Source: Chrysophaeum taylorii (taxonomy: Eukaryota; Sar; Pelagophyceae; Pelagomonadales; Pelagomonadaceae). Taken from it: a stretch of 64,000 nucleotides of DNA. Every line of letters starts with the position of its first letter. Position 1 is the first letter of the stretch. The DNA is taken from contig JAQMWT010000238.1 in assembly GCA_029834535.1 (NCBI GenBank), positions 1 to 64,000 of the forward strand, given 5' to 3'. Positions 32,083 through 42,569 of this stretch are shown here, one piece after another. The notes beneath the pieces were generated by a model. The model was given only the letters and a program-made list of their open reading frames with translations. It was not told the DNA's origin and did not search any database. The translations under genes and the position numbers were made by a program.

Positions 32083-32775
32083 ATGACGATGTTGTTAGCT
32101 CTTGTACTCTTGGCGGGCGCATTCGCGCAGGACATGCGCGGGGCGTGCGTGGGGTGCGGGGACGTGTACCGAAAGTGCGAGCTGGGGTGCGTGATGCCGC
32201 GGGTCCGGGATGCGGAGAAAGCGTGGCCCTATCGACAGCCCGAACTGGGGGTCGAGCTCGATGGATGTGTCACGACGTGCAAGCGGGAACTGAGCAACTG
32301 CACCGAATCGAGGTCGGCGCGGAACTGCCTCGCGTGTGTCGAGAGCTGTGCGAGCACCTACGACGCAAAAATGCTCGCGTGCTTGCAGGCGATGGACCCG
32401 ACGACGACCAAGATGACTTTCGGGAAGAACTTGGACGCGTGCAGCATGGCTGCGAGCGGGGAGATGGACGACTGCAGCGACGCGTGCCACGGAAACGATC
32501 CCTACGATGGGTGGACCCCCGAGGCGGAGGAGGGCGAGGCGGTGACGGGGGACCACTTCGCCGTCCCCGAGTACCGCCGCGAGGCAGCAGCAGCAGCAGC
32601 AGCAGCACAAGCCGAGATGATGAATCAGGACGAAAACGCGGTGCGGCGCCGCGGCACGTCGACCCTCGGGTTCGCGGGCGGGGGTATCCTGGGGGTAGGC
32701 CTCTTTGTTGTTGGCTGGGCCATAAAGCCCCCCATCGGCGGCGGCGGCGGCGGCGGCGGCGGTCGCGCGTATTAG
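32083..32775 (+). CDS. Cys-rich secretory-pathway membrane protein, unknown function
   Basis: The protein has 230 residues. Residues 1-16 (MTMLLALVLLAGAFAQ) are a signal peptide. Residues 20-140 carry about 14 Cys in paired patterns (CVGCGDVYRKCELGC, CVTTCKRELSNC, CLACVESCAS, CSDACHG), suggesting a disulfide-bonded lumenal domain of three or four similar units. A poly-Ala tract (encoded by GCA repeats at 32587-32608) precedes a basic RRRGTST. One membrane segment, GFAGGGILGVGLFVVGWAI (about 196-214), follows, then a short poly-Gly tail. No family recognised. Its stop is only 5 bp from the stop of the convergent LRR-C2 gene. Confidence 0.75.
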   Translation: MTMLLALVLLAGAFAQDMRGACVGCGDVYRKCELGCVMPRVRDAEKAWPYRQPELGVELDGCVTTCKRELSNCTESRSARNCLACVESCASTYDAKMLACLQAMDPTTTKMTFGKNLDACSMAASGEMDDCSDACHGNDPYDGWTPEAEEGEAVTGDHFAVPEYRREAAAAAAAAQAEMMNQDENAVRRRGTSTLGFAGGGILGVGLFVVGWAIKPPIGGGGGGGGGRAY

Positions 32776-32780
32776 ATATA

Positions 32781-34250
32781 CTATGATGTCTCTCTCAGTC
32801 TAAGGTCGACGCGGAGTGCTGCCCGGGGGGAGAGACGGGTCCGCGCCGCGAAGCCCGTCGTGGGTGACGGAAGGTCCGCCCCTTTGGATAAACGGAGCCA
32901 TCGTCGTCGCAATTGTCGGAGACCGAGTTTTCGCAGGTCGACCGCGGCGAAGCCTATGAGATCGTGGGGCCCGACGCGGGTCTTGTCCATGACCCTGAAC
33001 TCGACCTTATCGCCCGCCGGCATGGAGAAGGAGGCGAGCCACTCGGGGAATCTCGAGTTCGGGGCAATTTGGGTCGAGCGGATATGTCCGCCCGTCGCGA
33101 CGACGACGTAGGCGTCGGCCGTTTGCCGCGCGTACTTCATCGGCGGCAGGTCTCGCGCGGAAACGACGGTCGCCTCTAACAATAACCCCCCCCTCCTCGG
33201 CTTTTGTTGCGCTTCGATTTTCTCGGCCTCTGGACGAGAAGTAGAAGGAGGCACCACCTCCTCGACCCTCTGGTGCACCAACTCGGGTGGTGGTGGTGGT
33301 GACGACGACGACGAAAGGCGCGCTTCCAAGGCCGCCGCGGCCGCGAGAGAAGCAGCGACGCGTTCGCGGTAGGCCGGAAGCGGCTCTTTCGCCGCTCGAA
33401 CCGGAACGTCGAGGAACATCGCTTCGTCGGGCTTGGGTTCGGGCAGGTGGTCGTCGGCAATGCCGAGGCGCGCGTCGATGTCGGCCAACACCCCCGCGAG
33501 CGCCAGGCAGGCGGCGCGACACTTTTGGAGACGGTCGTCCGGAACAAATACCGGAACAAACTGGCGGGTCGTGCGGGTAACCACGACCGGCTCCGCCACT
33601 ATATGCTCCGCGCGCTGCTTGGCCACCGTCTCGAGCAACTTCTCGAGGGCAGCGTTGTGTGCCTCGAGATGATGGCTCGTATCCTCCTTCACAACGAGAA
33701 TTTTTTTTTGCTGTTCTTTTTTCTTCGACGCGAGCGCGCCGTCGAAGAACTCTAGCCCTGGAGAGCACAGCGCCGCGAGGGCCTCGGGGTTGCGCAGGGG
33801 GTTCCCCTTGAGCTTGAGGGAGGTGAGCTCGAGCTCCCGCAGAGTCCGCCCGACCTCCTCGGCGTCGCGAAGCGCGTTCCCAGACGCGTCGAGTTCCCTA
33901 AGAGATTTCGGAAGCCGCGGCAGACGCGTCACAAAATTTCCTGCCGCCCGAAGAACCTCTAGCTTCAACGCGTCGAGGCCCACCAAGTCGCGGAGACCGT
34001 TCCGCGACACGTCCAGACGCCGCAGCCCCGGGAGCGCGACCCACAAAGCCGCCGCCAGGCTCAGGGACCCGCCCATGTCGTGGTTCGATATGTCCAGCGA
34101 CGTCACGGAGGCCCCCACGAACAGGGTCGCCGACGGCCACGCGTGCAACACGCTGTCGGCCCTCTTCGTCCGCTTCCCGCGGAGATCCGTCTCGGGCCCG
34201 AGGGCCTCCTTGACGGCTTCCTCGAGCCCTTTGCCGCGGAAACGGATCAT
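32781..34250 (-). CDS. leucine-rich repeat plus C2 domain protein
   Basis: The protein has 489 residues. Residues about 45-170 are leucine-rich repeats (VTSLDISNHDMGGSLSLAAA, LRRLDVSRNGLRDL, LEVLRAAGNFVTRLP, LRELDASGNALRD, LKLKGNPLRN) ending in an LRR-cap-like CSPGLEFFDG, as in axonemal or SDS22-type LRR proteins. A helical linker with a PPPPP run follows. Residues about 355-470 form a C2 domain (LLLEATVVSARDLPPMKYAR, then DAYVVVATGG, FPEWLASFSM, VEFRVMDKTRVGPHDLIG) with some of the usual Ca-binding Asp. It is likely cytosolic or cilium/membrane-associated; the partner is unknown. It starts 59 bp from the divergent coiled-coil gene. Confidence 0.8.
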   Translation of the reverse strand: MIRFRGKGLEEAVKEALGPETDLRGKRTKRADSVLHAWPSATLFVGASVTSLDISNHDMGGSLSLAAALWVALPGLRRLDVSRNGLRDLVGLDALKLEVLRAAGNFVTRLPRLPKSLRELDASGNALRDAEEVGRTLRELELTSLKLKGNPLRNPEALAALCSPGLEFFDGALASKKKEQQKKILVVKEDTSHHLEAHNAALEKLLETVAKQRAEHIVAEPVVVTRTTRQFVPVFVPDDRLQKCRAACLALAGVLADIDARLGIADDHLPEPKPDEAMFLDVPVRAAKEPLPAYRERVAASLAAAAALEARLSSSSSPPPPPELVHQRVEEVVPPSTSRPEAEKIEAQQKPRRGGLLLEATVVSARDLPPMKYARQTADAYVVVATGGHIRSTQIAPNSRFPEWLASFSMPAGDKVEFRVMDKTRVGPHDLIGFAAVDLRKLGLRQLRRRWLRLSKGADLPSPTTGFAARTRLSPRAALRVDLRLRETS

Positions 34251-34309
34251 TTTTTTTTTCTAACGGATTGAATTAGCGTTGGTAAGTAACCCACCCACCT
34301 TTTAGGGAG
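34251..34309. promoter_or_regulatory. 59-bp divergent promoter region
   Basis: Separates the start codons of the LRR-C2 gene (minus) and the coiled-coil gene (plus). It contains a run of A/T next to the minus-strand start and no recognisable core element. Confidence 0.45.
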
Positions 34310-34663
34310 ATGACATCCGAAACGGAGGCCGAGGCAGCGTGGGTGGCGCGCGAGGAGGAGTATCGAGCGGAAATCGCCGCCCTGGAGGAGGAGCAGATTA
34401 CGCTGCGGGACGCGTGGTCTGAGATCGTCAGAACGAACATGGCGACCGCCGAAGACTTGAAGCTCCAGTTGATCGAATCGACCAACGAGAGAGACGCGGC
34501 ACAGGCCGAACTGGATGAGCTCCAAACCGAGCACGCCGAGTCGCACGACGCCCTCGCGGTAGAACTCGCCGACGCTAAGTTGAAAGTCGCGCAACTATGC
34601 GAAGAGCGAGATCGTCTGCACCAGCAGCTCGTGCTCTTGTTGCGCAAGTTTCCGGCAACCTAA
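34310..34663 (+). CDS. small coiled-coil protein
   Basis: The protein has 117 residues, almost all one predicted coiled coil: acidic with Leu/Ala heptads (EEEYRAEIAALEEEQITLRD, then ELDELQTEHAESHDALAVEL, KLKVAQLCEERDRLHQQL). No signal peptide or membrane segment. The GC-rich codon choice matches neighbouring genes. The close divergent start with the LRR-C2 gene suggests, but does not show, co-regulation. Function unknown. Confidence 0.65.
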   Translation: MTSETEAEAAWVAREEEYRAEIAALEEEQITLRDAWSEIVRTNMATAEDLKLQLIESTNERDAAQAELDELQTEHAESHDALAVELADAKLKVAQLCEERDRLHQQLVLLLRKFPAT

Positions 34664-35087
34664 GAAGGGTAATTAATGAGTTCGTTCACCCTCCTCGACT
34701 ACTCATCATGGGTGGGGGCAGGCGCGATGCCGTAGTTCACGACGACACCACCGTCCTATGGTGTGCTCGCACGCTCACGCGGGGATATCCCCCCCCCCTA
34801 AAAACACGATTGGTCTCTGAGTCATGCCCCACTTGTGTGATGCCAGAGTTAGAGAGCTGCATACCAGCCTCCTCCTCGCGGAGTTTTAGCGCTTAGCCAA
34901 AAGCGAGCAGCTGCTCTATAAAAATATGACTATACCAATTTGCGATGAGAAACATGCGACTCTAGATTGCTGCTTAAAAACTCAGAAAAAAACATAACAT
35001 CGGTGGAAGACACAGCTTCGTAGTAGTAGTAGTAGTAGTAGTAGTAGGCCAAGAGCACAATGGCTCTATATTTATTTGGATTCTTCC
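34664..35087. other. intergenic, boundary between GC-rich genes and AT-rich element
   Basis: No coding sequence recognised. It contains a C run (34790-34800), a (TAG)n microsatellite (about 35018-35047), and a clear drop in GC toward the retroelement block. Confidence 0.5.
35018..35047 (+). repeat. TAG trinucleotide microsatellite
   Basis: About ten TAG units just left of the retroelement's direct repeat. Confidence 0.85.
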
Positions 35088-35505
35088 AGAGAGCTACACT
35101 ATTATGTGTGCGACACTGGAACATTTCACACCTGTCTCTCTCTACACGAGGGTTTTCTCTCCGTAAATACGGCTTTCCCTCGTTCCTCCTTTCTTTCCTT
35201 ACCCTTCCGCAATTATTTATTCATGACTATGAAGAACCCAGTCTGAAGCTCTTTTTTCCAACATGGAGTAGGCCTCCCTCCAGGTGCGTACCGTCAGGTA
35301 CGTACGGGGTTTTCTGTTTAATTAACAGAGGCTTCGTCGTTCCTCGTTGTCAGTCTAAACGCTTCTATGGGACCTAATGTCCTTAAGGAGCTAGGGCTTA
35401 AATCCCTACCTTGTGTAGTAGCATGTGACAAGCGGAATGGTCTGTACACGCCTAAGACTGCACGCAGTCTCTACCATGTACCCGGAGAGGGTCAAATCTC
35501 TCCAG
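35088..35505 (+). repeat. left direct repeat (putative 5' LTR)
   Basis: Shares with 57101-57475, in the same orientation, a series of long matches: GCGACACTGGAACATTTCAC, TACACGAGGGTTTTCTCTCC, CGGCTTTCCCTCGTTCCTCC, TGTTTAATTAACAGAGGCTT and GACAAGCGGAATGGTCTGTA. Small indels separate the blocks, so the two copies are old. Confidence 0.75.
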
Positions 35506-35999
35506 GTTATGGGCCCAGGTGCGTAGGTGTGTCAGCCCAACTGTGTTGTACGTATAAATGGAGTGATCAATTTACGCCGCCTGATCACGAGTACAATGCG
35601 ACAATGTGTTTGACGGTGGTCTACTGTACATATATTTGTTGTGTGACGGTATATGCCCACCAGTTAAATTGGTTTGTGGCCGCCGAGTTGGGTCGATCAC
35701 TGGTCATATGCACTCGCATAGCTAATAAAATTAAAATTTTTCCTATACAAGCCGCGGAAACTTGTACGGGTTTTTCCTTTCATTCCCCAACAAAAGACTG
35801 ACTGCTCGAGAAGTAATTCGTGCTTCAGTCTCTCGAGTCATCCTGGTTTTACATAACATGTTGATTTGTTTGGTCTTGCAAATAAGCCCACGCTTAAAAT
35901 AGTGTACTGTACATATAACCCGCACTCGAGAAGCCCTTCATTCTTATGTGTCGAATATGTCTATCAATCCCATAACCTATTCTTTAATAGGTCACAACC

Positions 36000-37517
36000 A
36001 TGTCAAAACAAAAACCAATATCCACTACGAATTTCTACAAACAAGAACAAATCTTCGTTGATAAAATCAACGCAGGATTGCGTTTCCAAGACAACTCAAC
36101 CAAGGTGAGCTTACAAATTGAGGTGCTTCGCAGGCATATGACAAGTCCATATGTGGGCGCGTTATTCTGCTTCGATTCATATGAAGCTTACACCCGAAGT
36201 GCTCCGGAGTATAATCAACTTCTTGAACAAGAAGTTGACATTATCTTCGCTGAACAAGTAAACGGTTTAAACTTACCTGAGGAAGATGCCTTGCCTGATC
36301 ATCTTAAAACTTGGCACGTCAATTCATCACATCAACTAACAGTCGGTTTCCGTAACAATCTCGAACGACTTTATTACGAAGAGTCCTATAATCTCGTTCG
36401 TCCCGAATTAAATGAGGATGTTAAACGTGTCCTTAATCTATTAGATACCCGATTCCCTAAATCAATCGTGTATGATTTTTCTCTAACTAACATATCCTTT
36501 ACAGGTCTCTCTAATACCGACTGGATCAAACACTTCGAAACTTATGCTGGTTTTTCTTGTACACATTTTTTAAAATTGGAATCACAAGACAAACCAGAAC
36601 TCGCTATGTGGCCTCAATTAAAGAAGATGTATGCACTTACTGCACATCCTAATAAACTACGTGCAGTAATGCTTTTAGCTTACCATTACTATGAGACAGT
36701 GTCTTGTACAGATGTTACTGAGCTTAAATCTCCGTTTAATCGAATGTCTTTAAATGTTAATTGGTATGCCCATGTATTCGTCGAACAACTTCTTGCTTTC
36801 CAATCTCAGGCAAAGCAATTAAATAATGATGAAGCATCAATCCAATTTAATAACTCCATAATTACTCTTAAAGCTCACGAGGAGATCAACCGTCTATATG
36901 CTAATCCCTCGGATCACGAGCGCTATTCTCAATCTTTATTGGGATCGTGTAAACTCCACGAGACACGCTCTGGGAACAACTCGATTCACGATCCTGAATT
37001 GTTAAAGCTAGTTGATCCTAACGACGTTCGTCCGTTATTGGAGTTCTGGTTAAAAATATACAATGAAACAATGTTTTCCTCTAACCGACGCTTGGATAAA
37101 CCCGCTTCCTGGATCCCTTACATCCCTGGTACTACCGCTACCAAGCCACCTAAGGTATTATTGATGGATACTATTCATCAATCCCACGACTCTCTAAACA
37201 ACGCTTACTCGTTGTTAGCTACTGTAGCTGGACAGTCTGGCTTCAACGCTCGCAAGCTTCGTAATGCAAAAGATAAAGCATCGACAATTTTACCTCGTGA
37301 CACGTCGTACTATCGTCTACCTTCAAATTATAACGTCAAAGGTACCAGCTTCGATCGTCCTGTCTACTCACCCTCCTCTAACCGTAATGCACGCTCTAAT
37401 ATGTCTCTTATGGACCGGGCTACTTATCAAGTTGATCGTCTTAAAACCTGTTTGGTAAATTACAGGAAGCGAATCCCAACCCCTCTACCGACTCTAAAAT
37501 GGTACAGGGGGAAATGA
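36000..37517 (+). CDS. Gag-like protein of the copia-type element (copy A)
   Basis: A 505-residue open frame from the ATG at 36000, about 500 bp after the left direct repeat, in gag position. It is largely helical with no zinc knuckle visible. Segments such as LNVNWYAHVFVEQLLAFQ and RRLDKPASWIPYIPGT recur, decayed, in copy B (NWYVHVLSKHP, RRLERLVSWQPYVEG), which shows it is a shared element protein. It ends in a basic stretch, YRKRIPTPLPTLKWYRGK. Codon use is far more AT-rich than host genes. It is the only undamaged long gene of the block. Confidence 0.65.
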   Translation: MSKQKPISTTNFYKQEQIFVDKINAGLRFQDNSTKVSLQIEVLRRHMTSPYVGALFCFDSYEAYTRSAPEYNQLLEQEVDIIFAEQVNGLNLPEEDALPDHLKTWHVNSSHQLTVGFRNNLERLYYEESYNLVRPELNEDVKRVLNLLDTRFPKSIVYDFSLTNISFTGLSNTDWIKHFETYAGFSCTHFLKLESQDKPELAMWPQLKKMYALTAHPNKLRAVMLLAYHYYETVSCTDVTELKSPFNRMSLNVNWYAHVFVEQLLAFQSQAKQLNNDEASIQFNNSIITLKAHEEINRLYANPSDHERYSQSLLGSCKLHETRSGNNSIHDPELLKLVDPNDVRPLLEFWLKIYNETMFSSNRRLDKPASWIPYIPGTTATKPPKVLLMDTIHQSHDSLNNAYSLLATVAGQSGFNARKLRNAKDKASTILPRDTSYYRLPSNYNVKGTSFDRPVYSPSSNRNARSNMSLMDRATYQVDRLKTCLVNYRKRIPTPLPTLKWYRGK

Positions 37518-38448
37518 AAAGCTTACTGGGTACCCTCTGGACAGCCGCTTCTCAAGCTTCGACACAGTCCTTATAGATCCTGACGAAGCCACCCAAGTTC
37601 ATCTCTACTTATCTCGAGTTGATACTATGTCCAATACTATTGTGAACCTCTTAGAAGCCGATAAGGAATCTAATGTTTCAGAAGAAAAGTATCAGCCTGA
37701 AACATCTGCTCCTGAAGCGCCCCCCAGTGACGCGGAGCAGAGGGGGACTGCTGATACAGAGAAAATGTTCCACGCTTTTCTGTCCATTAAAGATGATGAA
37801 ATCGATAACATCCCTCTGCCGCTATTGCAGCACATAAATGCTAAAGCTCAGAATGCTATCGTTCGTCGTCAAGCTCGGGAAACTTCCTCGCACTCTGAGC
37901 TCCCCAGTAATCTACCCAATGAAGATAATGAAGATGGTGCAGATCCCCCCGTGTTGCTACCAAAATTAAACACTGGTTTTACACTCGTCGTTGTGCCTTC
38001 CGAACAAACGCAAAGTTTCATGGCACAGTACGTGTTTGGTCAAAGCTCAACACATGCCTGTTATGCAACAATGCTTAAACTGTACAACGAGTACAATTTG
38101 CCGCTAATGACTACGCCAGGATATGCTGACACATGTGCTTCTCAACATGTAATTAACTTTAAACATTATGCTGATCCTATCCACATCGTAAAGCTACCCG
38201 AGTCCTCACCTGCTATCCAGACTGCTACGGATACGCAGAGAATCACATGCACATCCAGAGTAAAATTGATGATAATGTCAAAATTACTTTGTTTAGACTC
38301 AGTAACCTGCTGCCAACTCTACCAATTTATTCGCTACAACAAGCAAAAGCGCGTAAAATGGAACTTCGCTCACTACAGTTCAGACTATGTGCTTTTAATG
38401 AACAACGCGAAATGCTCAAACTATATTCCACCCTCATGGAACGCGTAA
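37497..38448 (+). CDS. protease-region frame (+1 relative to gag) of copy A
   Basis: The frame opens just after a TAA near 37494 and overlaps the last ~20 nt of gag in the +1 frame. Read through, it gives GTGGNEKLTGYPLDSRF and joins the internal ATG at 37627 (MSNTIVNLLEADKES). After an acidic spacer comes a copia-type aspartic protease site, YADTCASQHVINF (GAC at about 38128), where D-T/S-G-A/C-S is expected; the Gly is Cys. From about 38235 sense passes to another frame (MHIQSKIDDNVKITLFRLSN to 38564), so this copy is damaged beyond the active site. Confidence 0.5.
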
Positions 38449-38548
38449 TTACGTCCCATGGTTTAAAACCATCCTGGAGTCAATGCATTCGCAGCTGCCT
38501 TATACGCAAGCATTTCCCACCTCCGTATGACGCAAGGTTACCACACGT

Positions 38549-39478
38549 TTGCTTCACACAGTAACTTCGTCTCCTAGCCCACGAACACCTACTGTAACTC
38601 TCCTTTGCTCTGGGATGCCCACTCCTGCATTCTTGGCTTGCGCTTCTAATGACCTGCAAATCAACATCAACGTTAAAGTTCTTGTTGAGAGCGATGACAA
38701 TATCACGCACATGCTACGAAGACGTTTTGGAAATTCCATCGAAGTTTTCCCATCCCTACCTAAGTTTCTGACATACCTCCATCGAGCATCGGACGTTGAA
38801 CGTGCACGATATTACACCGATATCGTGGAATTGACATACATCACCATGCTCAGATCGCAACATAATCCATGGGAGATCCATTTCCACACCTTCGAGCGCG
38901 ATATGGATGATTCTTTGTTCCCAAGTGCTCTAAGTGTACTTGAGCTTTTAAAGCCGCTCGTTCTTTTCATGGAAATGACACCACCACACTCCGCATCGTA
39001 TGAAGATCATATACGAGTTGCTAATCTCATCTTCTCAACGATGCACTATACGGTGGATATATGTGACCGATTTCCATGCTATCTATGTGGAGATTATCGA
39101 GACAGAGAAAGATGGATCCTCGTTGCACGTAAATATAACACCGGCCCTCTTGATCTGCTTTCATGGCCTAATAAACGAGTCACTTCCTTTCTGGACATTG
39201 CAGACCACGCTAATTCCATCAGTCGCAAGTTAATAGTCGACGAACCTTGGACGCAGGTCTTTCCTGACATACCATTCGTGTCCACACCTAAAACCTACAA
39301 CTTCAGTCGTACAGGGTCCGTGCGCTTAACTGTGACTGAGCTTGAAACCTTAACTATGCTGTTCCTTCGTCTGCACTCTAATAAAACAGTCGAACATCCC
39401 AGTCAAGATGAAATGGTGGGCATTTCTAACTTTCGCCTGGGATTCTTGACTAATTCAAAAAACCACTTGCTTGCATGA
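38549..39478 (+). CDS. DNA cytosine-5 methyltransferase-like domain of copy A
   Basis: An open frame of about 309 codons without its own ATG at the left end; it is a polyprotein part reached by a further frame change. The order of motifs fits C5-methyltransferases. Motif I-like (SAM loop): TVTLLCSGMPTPAFLACA, followed by VLVESDDN. Motif VI-like: KPLVLFMEMTPPHS. Motif VIII-like: YLCGDYRDRERWILVARK. Then a target-recognition-sized gap, and motif IX/X-like RLTVTELETLTMLF and VGISNFRLGFL. The catalytic PCQ of motif IV is not seen. Copy B retains LLCSGLSTPAFLSQATNDL, ITPPAQT and YLCGDYQ. Methyltransferases inside retrotransposons have been described from Symbiodinium and Klebsormidium. It could be a degenerate or non-catalytic domain. 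Confidence 0.55.
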   Translation: MLHTVTSSPSPRTPTVTLLCSGMPTPAFLACASNDLQININVKVLVESDDNITHMLRRRFGNSIEVFPSLPKFLTYLHRASDVERARYYTDIVELTYITMLRSQHNPWEIHFHTFERDMDDSLFPSALSVLELLKPLVLFMEMTPPHSASYEDHIRVANLIFSTMHYTVDICDRFPCYLCGDYRDRERWILVARKYNTGPLDLLSWPNKRVTSFLDIADHANSISRKLIVDEPWTQVFPDIPFVSTPKTYNFSRTGSVRLTVTELETLTMLFLRLHSNKTVEHPSQDEMVGISNFRLGFLTNSKNHLLA

Positions 39479-40679
39479 GATCCCCTATTGAACTCAAAGC
39501 TTTCGTGCTCCTCTATAATATTATGGGACGCTTATTCCCTAAATCCATCACATTACCTGTGTCCTTTCGTATTACAACTATCGAATCTAACCAACCATCT
39601 CATAGGTTATTTTTAAATAAATCCTCTACTTCCTCCATCATTTACATCACCGGTGGAAGACATACAGGCGGAGACATAACAGTTTCTAACTCCTCTTCTA
39701 AATACCAGGCACATATAAATGCTTTTGGCGAAACCTATACCTTCTAACACACGATGCCGGAATCGATAAGACTGCTTCTCTCAAACCTGTTACTGGTTTT
39801 CTTTGGCTTTGCCAAGCATACCACATAATGTGAAATCAAGACACGGTCGTCTAGTACAAGCACTGGTCACCTATACTTCTCCTGTATTTCACGATTCTTT
39901 TGTCTTCTACCCTCAGGAAAATCGTCTCGAATTTATCGATAAAATGTTTGCTTTAAGTGACATGCATCATGCAAAGCAGATATCTGGGCTTTATTACATC
40001 AAGCGATAGGAAGATGGGTGCCAAAGTTCATTCTAATACTCCTCACTCCTACCATTCGTGATTTGCTAATATGCTCGTGTACGATCCACGACTCGATCGC
40101 ATCCGACACTACTCAACTCGCGAATTGGCACGCGCCAATAACTTCAGCGTACCAAATCAATTTTCTTTTGTCTTTGTCCCCGGACCTATGCTGTGATATA
40201 ATCGCGAATGCTATTCCAGCTGGAACATATCATATTTTATAAACATTTTTGTCAGCTTGTCTATGACTTGTGTAAATTAACGCTATCACCATCGTTTGAC
40301 CCTGATCATGCCTCTCTAACCAAAAACTATAGGTCAACTTTCTTCCTAGATATTCCCAACAGATACATCCTTATTATTACACCAGAGTTCCATTACAATG
40401 TTCACATCTCCAATAAAAAAATTCATGTTGTGATAATCCTGCCTCTAACCACGAACTTCCATCTTTTCATCTCGATTCAGTACTGATGTCCTCCTCTCTA
40501 ACACGTAATGCAGATATATCATCTCCTACTAAAGAAAAACAAATTCCCTTATAACGCCAAGACAGCTCCATGAGAAGCATGCGCCCTTCGATAAGAAAGT
40601 TCATGCCAGGGGCACCCTTGCATTTCGAGATGCGCAACAACGAGCACCAATTTTCACAACATCCACCATTCTAGTGATT

Positions 40680-41345
40680 CTCGAGACATAAAAGCTGTTC
40701 AGGTTATTGCCAGTCCTGGACACCACCCATCTGACGTACCCTACCGTAAGTTCTGTGTGGATTGTACGATTCATAAAAAAACGCTTTCCTCATCCACATC
40801 ACCTTACCAAGCAACCATCATTCGAAAAAAATTTTCAACCTGGTGAAGCCTGGGCATGTGACGGTGGTTACGTATCTGTGCTCTCGGAATGGGGATCCTT
40901 TCGACATATCATTGTTTTCAAGTGTCTCATTTCTAAATTTCTGTTAGTGTACTTTTGTCGTAGCACTAACTCCAGCGAATTTTGTAACGCCCTTGAGTTT
41001 GTCCGTTTTGCTCTACCGCGTTCATGTACAACTAAAACAAATTTATTGTGATTCCTTTAAAACCCTATTATCTCAGCATGTTACAACCTTTCGTGTGGAA
41101 CATGGTATTATATGTCCGCGTTCCCCCTTACTTGCATGTGACAATCATGGAAGAAGCCGCTGTTGGTCACATACCGCGTGCGTACGACCGGCATATGCTT
41201 AATGTATCCGCGAGGTCACCCTAACGGATCGGCACCACACTACCCGTGGGCTGTTATACATGCCATCCAATCGTATAATCTCCTCCCTAACGTTTCCCTC
41301 GAACGTATTTACAATAAAGTCCTAAGCCCCAACAGGTTTTGTTAG
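40680..41345 (+). pseudogene. integrase remnant, copy A
   Basis: Frame-broken zinc-binding and core segment: CVDCTIHKKTLPHPHHL, then GEAWACDGGYVSVLSEWGSF with the first acidic residue of the DDE triad in ACDGG. Downstream AVIHAIQSYNLLPNVSLERI matches the conserved tract after the second Asp. A stop at 41051 and frame changes interrupt it, so it cannot be functional. Confidence 0.6.
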
Positions 41346-42569
41346 ACCAATGTAATGTTCCCCAACAGGACGCCTCAAACGTTGGTTCTGTTTGTTATCT
41401 GCATTTGGAACCTAACGGATTTCGAAATATGAACCCCGATGTCGTCCTACATCTTTACGTATGGTGCTAACGTTATAAACGGCAAATAACACCCCATGTT
41501 AATCGTTTAGCCGATGTTGTGTAATCGAAAACGGTCAAGTCCGTGTTTCCTCTAAACTGACTTTTCTCATCTTATTTCAATCTTCCCGATTATGAACAGC
41601 ATCACCTCCCGTTCACCCGACATTCCTTCTCTGTTCACAGCACCCCCAATGATGCGGCGCAGGAATGCGCCTGACACTGACCATGAGAGGGGGACTTTTC
41701 TTCTCATCTCCATGCTCCCTCTCCCGCTCCCGCATGTTGCCAGCTGGCTGCACCCCACCGCCCGCCACCACACGCATCTGACGTGTCTTCCGACACTTGC
41801 CACTTTTACCATCTTATCGGTCTCTATTCCCAGGATGTGCTCGTGCCCGTGGTCCTCATCACCCTCAGCCTCGTCGCAAAACCAATCTCAAGGATGTTCT
41901 TACTCGTATTGCGCCTACTGTTGCCGCTTATAAACAAGCCGGTGGTACGCAGCCGACTTCAAGTATGACGCGCTCCAAGCAGTACGCGACTTGCGACCCC
42001 ACCCTCCACTCCTTCATCTTGCTCATGGCATACGGACGGCTATACGCCAGAGAAATTTACACCATCCCTTCATCACCATGTAAGCGATCTACAGTCCTCT
42101 TCAGTTATGTGTCAGCAAGACCGCGACCACCGCCGCCTGATGCTCCTCATGTTCACTTCTGCGACGACACCAACCTTGCAGACTTTCACCCCTCAAGCTC
42201 TCGTTCATTTAATTTCGAACATGCACGCGTCAAGTTCATCCGCTCAATATGACGTAACGTTCACGCCCCATTTTGGATCATAATGACGCTTTATGGTGCC
42301 TCCGAGCCTCATCTGCCGCCATCGAAGACTAATCACCGTGCAATCGCATTAGAGGCCCACCTTGGTGATGCTCCTCTACTAGTTTCCAGCTCGTCGAAGA
42401 TCCCGATCACGCTCATCTGCACGATAATGTCGCTTCTTACGCAATGCTCATCTGACGACGACTCATGACCCCAGCACGGTTGGTTCGGACAGTACAAGAT
42501 TCAAGCCAAGATATCAAAATATGAATATGAGTTGAACTGCCTCAAAGGTCTCTCAGACTGATCGCAGCT

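Noticed and set aside
32001-32786. 261-codon plus frame overlapping the Cys-rich gene
   Set aside because: Arg/Gly-rich alternative frame; the frame at 32083 has signal peptide, ordered Cys pattern and membrane segment.
35060-35377. 105-codon frame starting MALYLFGFFQRATLL as a gene
   Set aside because: It runs across the direct repeat (LTR) and its counterpart at 57.1 kb has indels that destroy the frame, so it is not a conserved protein.
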